DNA of 14,370 bases, from the NCBI GenBank assembly GCA_021824055.1, contig JAKALV010000056.1, positions 1-14,370 of the forward strand, given 5' to 3'. The notes below the pieces were generated by a model. The model was not told the origin of the DNA. It searched no databases and saw only the letters and a list, made by a program, of their open reading frames with translations. The DNA is from Acidobacteriota bacterium (GTDB taxonomy: Bacteria; Acidobacteriota; Vicinamibacteria; Vicinamibacterales; SCN-69-37). The first letter of the stretch is position 1; each line of letters begins with the position of its first letter. The position numbers and the translations under genes were made by a program. Below are positions 6,667 through 12,567 of the stretch, in pieces.

Positions 6667-6673
6667 TCCCCTT

Positions 6674-7435
6674 ATGAAAATCGCCGTTTGTATCAAGCAA
6701 GTGGTCACGCGCGAGTGGCAAGTCCGCGTGAATGATGACAAGACCTGGGTGCGCGACGCCGACGCCAGTTGGGAACTGAACGAGCCCGACGCGTACGCGC
6801 TCGAGGAAGGGTTGCGGCTCAAGGAGCAGCACGGCGGCGACGTCATCGTGATCTCCGCCGGTCCCGCCCGGGCCACGCAGGTCATCCGCGAGGCGCTCGC
6901 GCGCGGCGCGGATCGCGCCATTCACGTCGAGGGCGACCACCTGGCTACGGCCGATGCGTTTGTCGTGGCCGACGCGCTCGCGGCCGCGCTCAAGGACGAG
7001 CAGATCGACCTCGTGCTGACGGGGCTCCAGTCCGACGACCAGGGCTTTGCGCAGGTGGGCGTCGTGCTCGCCGAGAAGCTCCACATGGCGCACTCGACGA
7101 TCATCATGGAAGTGCAAGTGGCAAGTGACAAGCTGAAAGTCAAAAGGGAGCTTGAGGGCGGGTGGTTCCAGTGGATCTCGATGCCGCTGCCCGCCGTGCT
7201 CACGATTCAGAGCGGGATCAACCAGCTGCGCTACGCCACGCTCAAGGGCATCATGGCGGCCAAGAAGAAGGAAATCCGCGTGGTGAGCGCGTCGGCGGCG
7301 TCGCCGTCGCGCCAGCGCATCCTCTCCATCTACGTGCCGGAGAAGAGCAAGCAGACGCGCATGATCACGGGCACGCCGTCCGAGGCGGCCAAGGAACTGG
7401 TTCGCGCCCTGCGCGAAGATGCGAGGGTTTTCTAA
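6674..7435 (+). CDS. etfB: Electron transfer flavoprotein beta subunit
   Basis: Beta subunit of ETF, the FAD/AMP heterodimer that takes electrons from acyl-CoA dehydrogenases and related enzymes. The N-terminus MKIAVCIKQV and the conserved NEPDAYALEEGLRL, TGLQSDDQGFAQVG and the signature region RELEGGWFQW...GIMAAKKKEI are typical; 253 residues is normal. ATG 6674 is chosen on homology; no Shine-Dalgarno sequence is visible because the last 7 bases before the ATG directly follow the repeat arm. An in-frame TTG at 6653 would start inside the repeat. A stretch at 7110-7150 has unusual codons (AGT, GCA, CAA, AAA, AGG, CTT) and 7-base periodicity, although the encoded DKLKVKRELEGG is normal for the family. 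etfA starts on the base after its stop. Confidence 0.95.
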   Translation: MKIAVCIKQVVTREWQVRVNDDKTWVRDADASWELNEPDAYALEEGLRLKEQHGGDVIVISAGPARATQVIREALARGADRAIHVEGDHLATADAFVVADALAAALKDEQIDLVLTGLQSDDQGFAQVGVVLAEKLHMAHSTIIMEVQVASDKLKVKRELEGGWFQWISMPLPAVLTIQSGINQLRYATLKGIMAAKKKEIRVVSASAASPSRQRILSIYVPEKSKQTRMITGTPSEAAKELVRALREDARVF

Positions 7436-8416
7436 ATGTCACCGGATTCGCTCGTTCAACCACTGGTGCTTGTCGTCGCCGAGCAGAAGGACGGCGTGCT
7501 CAATCGCGCGTCGTGGGAAGCCATCGCCGCGGCGCAGTCGTTGGGTCTGCCGGTCAAGATTGTGGTGCCGGGATCCAAGGCGCACTGCGACGCCGTGCTG
7601 CAGGAGCTTGCCGCGGCAGACGTGGCCGAGGTCATCGCGCTCGAGCACGATGCGCTGGCGGGATACACCGCCGACGGCTTCGCCCAGGCGTTGGCGGGCA
7701 TCGCCACCGCCGAGGCGCCGTCGCGTGTGGTGTTTGCGCATACCTACCAGACCCGCGACTACGCGCCGCGCGTGGCCGCCCGGCTTGACCGGGCGATCGT
7801 GACCGACGTGGTCGCGTTCAAGGACGCATCCACGTTTGTCCGGCAGATGTTTCAGGGCAAGGTGAGCGCTGATGTCGTCCTCGACGGCCCGACGCCGCAC
7901 CTGGTGACCGTGCAGATCGGCGCGTTCCGCGCCGACGCGGTGAAAAGGGGCGCGGGGGCTCCGGCACGCGCCGTGGCGGCGGCCGTGGATCCGTCACAGA
8001 TTCGCCAGACCGCCGAGGCCCCGTTCCGGGAGGCCAAGCAGGCTGTCGATCTGAGCCAGGCCGAGCGCATCGTGTCCGTGGGTCGCGGCATCAAGGCGCC
8101 TGAGAACATCGAGCTCGCGAAACAACTGGCGGCAGCGATGCATGCGGAGATTTCCGCGTCACGGCCGATCTGCGACGCCGGCTGGCTGCCGATGGAGCGT
8201 CAGGTCGGCAGTTCGGGCCAGACCGTCGCGCCGAAATTGTATCTGGCGCTCGGCATCTCGGGGGCGATCCAGCACGTGGTGGGCATGAAGGGCGCAAAGA
8301 CGATCGTCGCCATTAACAAGGATCCCGAGGCGCCGATCTTCGAGATTGCCGACTACGGCATTGCCGGCGACCTGTTCGAGATCGTGCCGGCGATGATCGA
8401 TGCGCTGAAAAGCTAG
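7436..8416 (+). CDS. etfA: Electron transfer flavoprotein alpha subunit
   Basis: FAD-binding alpha subunit of ETF, partner of the adjacent EtfB. The C-terminal FAD domain is intact: RQVGSSGQTVAPKLY, ALGISGAIQH, AINKDPEAPIF and ADYGIAGDLFEIVP (about 238-320). The N-terminal domain is diverged but carries the expected THTYQTRDYAPRVAARL-like segment. Length 326 is usual. The ATG abuts the etfB TAA without a gap, with GAGGG about 8 bases upstream inside etfB, so the two subunits are likely translated in equal amounts. Nothing in the alpha or beta motifs marks a bifurcating ETF with certainty; the neighbouring EMO-like gene favours electron delivery to quinone. Confidence 0.95.
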   Translation: MSPDSLVQPLVLVVAEQKDGVLNRASWEAIAAAQSLGLPVKIVVPGSKAHCDAVLQELAAADVAEVIALEHDALAGYTADGFAQALAGIATAEAPSRVVFAHTYQTRDYAPRVAARLDRAIVTDVVAFKDASTFVRQMFQGKVSADVVLDGPTPHLVTVQIGAFRADAVKRGAGAPARAVAAAVDPSQIRQTAEAPFREAKQAVDLSQAERIVSVGRGIKAPENIELAKQLAAAMHAEISASRPICDAGWLPMERQVGSSGQTVAPKLYLALGISGAIQHVVGMKGAKTIVAINKDPEAPIFEIADYGIAGDLFEIVPAMIDALKS

Positions 8417-8508
8417 CGGCGCCGCCCGAATTTCCCCGCACTTCGCCGGCGGGCTCGGCCGTTCCTCGTGCGCTGGCCGCCGGTCCTGTTCTTGCACCCG
8501 CAGAGTTC

Positions 8509-8901
8509 GTGATTCGGATTCCGCTTGGCCTGTTGTGCGTCGGTCACGGTGGGGCGCATCTGCTGGGCTTCCTCGCGGCTTGGCGTCCCCGCGCATTTCC
8601 GGAACTGGTGCACAAGACAACGGTCCTGGCCGGACGGGTCGACCTGGGTGAGGCCGGCATTCGGGCTGCGGGGGTCCTGTGGCTGTTGATGGGGCTGGTT
8701 TTTGTGGGGGCCGGCGTGCTGATCTGGCGGCGCGGGGCATCGGCCGTCGGCGCCACCCTCTGGGCCGCCACGGCGTCCGCCGTGTTGTGTGTCTTCGAGT
8801 GGCCCGACTCCCAGATCGGCGTCGTCGTTAATCTGGCGATAGTGCTGATCGCGCTGGCGGCCCTGCGGTTTGGCTGGTTTGGGGTCGCGGCCGCTCGATA
8901 G
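8509..8901 (+). CDS. Small four-helix membrane protein, unknown
   Basis: I do not recognise this family. The 130-residue product is strongly hydrophobic with four likely membrane helices, roughly 5-24, 53-73, 79-96 and 102-126, joined by short loops. The only sizeable polar stretch (about 25-50) includes RPRAFPELVHK and VDLGEAG. The GTG start has no strong ribosome binding site, and 92 bp separate it from etfA. It lies between etfA and the EMO-like oxidoreductase, so an accessory role in membrane electron transfer is possible but purely contextual. The + strand reading is preferred over the antisense frames because it gives a coherent membrane protein. Other reading: a DoxX-like or unrelated small integral protein. 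Confidence 0.6.
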   Translation: MIRIPLGLLCVGHGGAHLLGFLAAWRPRAFPELVHKTTVLAGRVDLGEAGIRAAGVLWLLMGLVFVGAGVLIWRRGASAVGATLWAATASAVLCVFEWPDSQIGVVVNLAIVLIALAALRFGWFGVAAAR

Positions 8902-8921
8902 GCCCTGCGCGGCGGCCACAC

Positions 8922-8927
8922 TAGAAT
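8922..8927 (+). promoter_or_regulatory. -10-like TAGAAT placed for leaderless transcription
   Basis: TAGAAT is followed by exactly six bases and then the ATG of the EMO-like gene, so a start seven bases past the hexamer would coincide with the A of the ATG. No Shine-Dalgarno sequence precedes this ATG, which fits a leaderless mRNA. I see no convincing -35 hexamer at the usual distance. Confidence 0.4.
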
Positions 8928-8933
8928 ATCTCC

Positions 8934-10763
8934 ATGAACTGGGACGTTTGGGCCTTCCGTCTTGTCTTTCTGGCCTTCGTTGGTTGGTTTGCCCAGCAGA
9001 TGTTGTTTCGCTGGCGCCTGATTGCCGCGGCGCCGCAGAACTTCCGAACCGACCATGTGGCGCAACGCACGGATCGGTTCATCACCGAGGTTCTGTTCCA
9101 GTCAAAGGTCATCGGCGCGCGGCCGTGGGTGGGGATCGCGCATCTGGGTGTCTACTACGGCTTCGTCGCGTTCGGTCTGTTCACGGCGATCGAAGCGATA
9201 CGCGGCCTCGGCCTGATCGATCTGACCCGGAACACGCCCTTTCACGTCTACCGCCTGCTTCTCGTGCCGTTCTCGCTCGCCGTGCTGTTCGGGATCGTCG
9301 CGCTGGGGATCCGGCGCGGCATCATGCGGCCGCCGGCGCTCGGCCAGACCGTGTCGAAGGAATCCATACTGATCGCGGTCTTCATCGCGGCACTGATGGT
9401 CACGTTTCTCCTCACCTTCCGCATCGACGCCGACAGCGTGGCGGGGCGCGTGAACTGGTGGGTGCACATGGTGATCATCCTGACGTTCCTGGGACTGATC
9501 CCGAATTCCAAGCACCTGCACCTGCTGCTGTCGCCGTTCACCGTCTTTCTCAAGTCGCCGATTCTCGGCACCGTCGAGAACCTCGATTTCGAGAAGGAGC
9601 AGGTGGGGCTCGAGACGGTCAAGGATCTGCCGTCGAAGGCGGTGCTGGATGCCATCACCTGCGTGGAGTGCGGCCGCTGCCAGGACAATTGCCCGGCGTA
9701 CGGGACGGGCAAGCTGCTCAATCCCAAGATGCTGATTCTGCAGAATGAGGCCGCGCTGCTCGCGGGCGAGCGGGACAAGAAGCTCGTGGACGTCTACGAC
9801 AGCGGCGTTCTCTGGCAGTGCACCACGTGCGGGGCCTGCGAGCAGGCCTGCCCGGTGGGCGTTGAGCACTTGCCGGCGGTGATTGGCGCCCGGCGTGGAC
9901 TGGTATCGAACGGCGATGCGCCCGAGTTCCTCACCACGACCTACACGAATCTCGAGCGCCGCCAGAACATCTGGGGCCTGACGTACGACCAGCGGGCGAA
10001 GTTCGTGCAGTCGGCCGGGGTCGAGATCTTCGATCCGGCCAAGCATGAGTATCTGATCTGGCTCGGCTGCGCCGGCGCCTTCGAGGCCGATTTCCAGAAG
10101 TCGCTGCGGTCTCTCTTCGACATCCTGCGAGCCCACGGCAAGACGTTTGGCGTGCTGTCGAAAGAGAAGTGCACGGGCGATCTGGCCAAGCGCACCGGGA
10201 ACGAATACATATACCAGGAGCTCGCCAACGACAACATCGCGAACCTGCGCGCATCGGGCACAAAGAAGATCGTCACGTCCTGCCCGCATTGCCTCAAGAC
10301 CATCGGGCATGACTATCGGATGATGGGCTACGACGTGGAGACGGTTCATTCCGCCGAGCTCGTCGAGGAGCTCACGCGTCATGTCGCCGTGGAATGGGCC
10401 GAGCGCGACCGCGTGACGTACCACGATCCGTGCTACCTCGGCCGCTATGCCGGCAAGCACGAGGAGCCGCGTGAGTTGTTGGCGCGGTTCGGCGCCGACG
10501 TGACGGACCCTGTGCGCGCGCACGACAACCCGTTCTGCTGCGGCGCGGGTGGCGGCCTGCTGTTCGAAGAGCACGAGTCGGGCAAGCGCATCAGCCAGGA
10601 ACGCTTCGAACAGCTGCAGGCCACAGGGGCCGGCACCGTCGTGATGGCGTGTCCGTTCTGCTCGATCATGCTCAAGGGCGCGCAGGCGAGCGCCGGTGCT
10701 GAAGTGCAGATGATGGATCTGATGACGTACGTGGACGGCCAGATGAAGAAAGTGGGGCAGTGA
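8934..10763 (+). CDS. Membrane Fe-S oxidoreductase, EMO-type ETF:menaquinone oxidoreductase
   Basis: The 609-residue protein has an N-terminal membrane part with about five helices (7-25, 64-87, 103-126, 145-163, 175-197), resembling the cytochrome-b-like subunit of nitrate/heterodisulfide reductases. A ferredoxin domain follows with two 4Fe-4S motifs: C243, C246, C249, C253 and C296, C299, C302, C306. Two C-terminal cysteine-rich (CCG/HdrB-like) domains come next. The first has KCTGD in place of the CCG pair and ends in SCPHC; the second has C535-C536-G and ACPFC. This fusion is the build of EMO, the ETF:menaquinone oxidoreductase commonly encoded beside etfAB, which passes electrons from ETF to menaquinone. 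Its nearness to etfBA supports that role; the exact electron acceptor is inference. Its TGA overlaps the next gene's GTG. Confidence 0.85.
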   Translation: MNWDVWAFRLVFLAFVGWFAQQMLFRWRLIAAAPQNFRTDHVAQRTDRFITEVLFQSKVIGARPWVGIAHLGVYYGFVAFGLFTAIEAIRGLGLIDLTRNTPFHVYRLLLVPFSLAVLFGIVALGIRRGIMRPPALGQTVSKESILIAVFIAALMVTFLLTFRIDADSVAGRVNWWVHMVIILTFLGLIPNSKHLHLLLSPFTVFLKSPILGTVENLDFEKEQVGLETVKDLPSKAVLDAITCVECGRCQDNCPAYGTGKLLNPKMLILQNEAALLAGERDKKLVDVYDSGVLWQCTTCGACEQACPVGVEHLPAVIGARRGLVSNGDAPEFLTTTYTNLERRQNIWGLTYDQRAKFVQSAGVEIFDPAKHEYLIWLGCAGAFEADFQKSLRSLFDILRAHGKTFGVLSKEKCTGDLAKRTGNEYIYQELANDNIANLRASGTKKIVTSCPHCLKTIGHDYRMMGYDVETVHSAELVEELTRHVAVEWAERDRVTYHDPCYLGRYAGKHEEPRELLARFGADVTDPVRAHDNPFCCGAGGGLLFEEHESGKRISQERFEQLQATGAGTVVMACPFCSIMLKGAQASAGAEVQMMDLMTYVDGQMKKVGQ

Positions 10764-11419
10764 CCGATTCGTCGTCGTGGCGGAGCTCCCGGTCGAAGCG
10801 CGCCCAGGCGGCGATGATTCCGGCGCTGGTGTGGCCGGTCGTCGAGTTTCTGGGCGGCACCTACCACTGGCAGACCATCGGACAGGAACATCTCGACCGG
10901 CTGGCGGAGGCCAGGCGGCCATTCATCTTGGCGTTCTGGCACGGCCGCATCCTCTCGAACATGCTGTATTTCCGCGATCGTGGGATCGTGGCGCTTATCA
11001 GCGAGAACTTCGACGGCGAATGGATCACTGAGGTCTGCCGGCACTTTGGATTCCGCGCGATCCGGGGCTCAACGTCGCGAGGCGGCGCGCGCGCGTTGGT
11101 GCAGATGAAGCGCGAGCTGGCGCGGGGGCACAGCGTGCTCGTCACGCCGGACGGCCCGCGCGGTCCCGCCCGCGTGGCGCAGCCTGGCGCGGTGTGGCTC
11201 GCCGGCGCGTCCGGTTGCCCGATCCTGCCGGTGCGCGCCGAGGCGCGCCGGCATCGCACCGCGCGCAGCTGGGATCGGCATCAGGTCCCGTCGCCCGGGG
11301 CGACCGTGACCATCGTGATCGGTCCGCCGATCGACGTGCCGCCCGATGCCGACGACGCGACGCTCGAAGCCAAGCGACTCGAGTTGGAGAACTCGCTGAA
11401 TGCGCCTGTTCGCGTCTGA
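10760..11419 (+). CDS. DUF374 lysophospholipid acyltransferase family protein
   Basis: DUF374 proteins are annotated as lysophospholipid-type acyltransferases; the acceptor is not known for most. The 219 residues show the family set: FWHGRIL (59-65), SENFDGEW (81-88), RGSTSRGG (about 101-108) and TPDGPRGP (129-136), then ASGCPILPVRAEA. The classic HX4D box is replaced by the WHGR form, as is usual in this branch. A basic, Ser/Arg-rich N-terminus precedes a short hydrophobic segment (about 18-35) that may associate with the membrane. The GTG start overlaps the upstream TGA (GTGA, 4 bp), with GGGG just upstream, implying translational coupling to the EMO-like protein. A link between lipid acylation and this redox gene is not obvious. 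Confidence 0.85.
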   Translation: MTDSSSWRSSRSKRAQAAMIPALVWPVVEFLGGTYHWQTIGQEHLDRLAEARRPFILAFWHGRILSNMLYFRDRGIVALISENFDGEWITEVCRHFGFRAIRGSTSRGGARALVQMKRELARGHSVLVTPDGPRGPARVAQPGAVWLAGASGCPILPVRAEARRHRTARSWDRHQVPSPGATVTIVIGPPIDVPPDADDATLEAKRLELENSLNAPVRV

Positions 11420-12314
11420 TCGCTTCGAAGAGCACACGCCGCCGCCCGGGCATCCGGAACGCCCGGAGCGCGCAGAAGTGTTCGCGGCGGTCGCGGCCGC
11501 CTTTCGCCGCGGCGGCGGGGTGGTTAGCGAGCCACGCCTGGCCACGCATGAAGAGCTGGCGCGCGTGCACACGGCGGCGTATCTCGCGGACGTGGCCGCT
11601 CGCGCCGGGCGCGCGACGATGATCGATGAGGACACGTTCACCAGTCCCGAGTCGCACGAGATCGCGTGTCTCGCCGCCGGCGCCGCCATCGACGCCGCGC
11701 GACATGCCGTCCGCGCGGGCGAACCGGCGATGGCCATGGTGCGCCCGCCCGGCCACCATGCCGAGCCGGGGCGCGCGATGGGTTTTTGTCTGTACAACAA
11801 CATCGCCGTGGCTGCCGCGGCGCTCGGCGCCGACGGCCTGGCGCGGATCGCCATCGTCGACATCGACGTGCATCACGGCAACGGCACGCAGGCGGCCTTC
11901 TACAGCGATCCGTCGGTGTTGTTCATCTCGAGTCATCAGTTTCCGTATTGGCCCGGCAGCGGCCGCGCCGACGAGCGGGGCAGCGGGGCGGGCCTCGGCT
12001 TGACCCTGAACCTTCCGCTGCCGGCCGGCACGGGCGATGTCGGGTACGAGCTCGCGTACTCGACGCACGTCGTCCCGGCACTCGAGGACTTTCATCCCGA
12101 GGCGATTCTGGTCTCCGCCGGCTTTGACGCGCATCACCTCGATCCGCTTGCCGGCATGACCGTGACCACCGGCGGCTACCGGCGCGTGATGGAGTTGCTC
12201 GACGATGCCGCGGTCGAGCTGTGCGAGCGGCGGATCGCGCTGGTGACCGAAGGGGGCTATCACCTCGGCGCGCTTCGCCAGTGCCTGGACGCGGCGGTGG
12301 GCGTGTTCTCATAG
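11400..12314 (+). CDS. Histone-deacetylase-family amidohydrolase
   Basis: Zinc-dependent deacetylase of the arginase/HDAC fold; bacterial members remove acetyl groups from lysines (AcuC-like) or polyamines. All key residues are visible: H119-H120 in RPPGHHAEPG, zinc ligands D156 and H158 in DIDVHHGNGT, D243 in SAGFDAHH, and the catalytic Y287 in EGGYHLGAL. The 304 residues correspond to the catalytic domain alone. ATG 11400 overlaps the acyltransferase gene by 20 bp, with GGAGA about 9 bases upstream, so it is translationally linked. AcuC-type control of acyl-CoA enzymes would suit the ETF neighbourhood, but substrate cannot be read from sequence. Its TAG stop shares two bases with the first unit of a tandem repeat. 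Confidence 0.9.
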   Translation: MRLFASDRFEEHTPPPGHPERPERAEVFAAVAAAFRRGGGVVSEPRLATHEELARVHTAAYLADVAARAGRATMIDEDTFTSPESHEIACLAAGAAIDAARHAVRAGEPAMAMVRPPGHHAEPGRAMGFCLYNNIAVAAAALGADGLARIAIVDIDVHHGNGTQAAFYSDPSVLFISSHQFPYWPGSGRADERGSGAGLGLTLNLPLPAGTGDVGYELAYSTHVVPALEDFHPEAILVSAGFDAHHLDPLAGMTVTTGGYRRVMELLDDAAVELCERRIALVTEGGYHLGALRQCLDAAVGVFS

Positions 12315-12550
12315 TCCAGAGTCCAGAGTCCAGAGTCCAGAGTCCAGAGTCCAGAGTCCAGAGTCCAGAGTCCAGAGTCCAGAGTCCAGAGTCCAGGGTC
12401 CAGGGTTCAGGGTCCAGGGTCCGGCGATGCGAGCCACATCAGTGGGCTGCAGCACGAAGTGCGGCCTCGGGCCGGCGCACCTCGGACCACGAGGACCGAG
12501 AGGACTGAGGACGACGGCGGACTCTGGACTATGGACCCTGGACCCTGGAC
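12313..12550. repeat. 7-bp AGTCCAG tandem repeat with inverted right arm
   Basis: Twelve perfect copies of AGTCCAG (12313-12396) are followed by four degenerate GGTCCAG-type units (12397-12424). After a central segment (12425-12518), which carries AGGAC-rich words near 12481-12512, the right arm (12519-12550) holds reverse-complement units: GGACTCT, GGACTAT, then GGACCCT twice and a final GGAC. The right arm can pair with either the AGTCCAG block or the GGTCCAG block. The perfect block looks like a recent expansion by slippage. It starts inside the HDAC stop codon and ends 17 bases before the leuS GTG. Open frames across it encode only seven-residue repeats and are artefacts. Confidence 0.95.
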
Positions 12551-12552
12551 GG

Positions 12553-12558
12553 TACAAT
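12553..12558 (+). promoter_or_regulatory. -10-like TACAAT close to the leuS start
   Basis: TACAAT lies just after the repeat arm; a start seven bases past it would fall at 12565, three bases before the GTG. There is no Shine-Dalgarno sequence, consistent with a near-leaderless mRNA. A -35 hexamer is not convincing, since the expected position falls in repeat sequence. Confidence 0.4.
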
Positions 12559-12567
12559 CAGTCCACT

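Noticed and set aside
6653..6673. TTG start for etfB
   Set aside because: The start lies inside the repeat arm; the conserved EtfB N-terminus begins at ATG 6674.
8417..8508. Terminator or promoter in the gap after etfA
   Set aside because: A 10-bp palindrome (8416-8425) follows the stop, but there is no loop or T-tract, and I see no promoter hexamers.
9102..10922. Long antisense open frame (606 codons) opposite the EMO-like gene
   Set aside because: The + strand frame has all Fe-S motifs and membrane helices; the antisense product has shadow-type composition.
12313..12424. CRISPR array
   Set aside because: The units are 7 bp, directly abutting, with no 25-40 bp unique spacers and no cas genes.
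12221..12557. Open frames across the AGTCCAG block on both strands
   Set aside because: They encode only seven-residue repeats produced by a 7-bp tandem repeat, and they begin inside the HDAC-like gene or end in its stop region.
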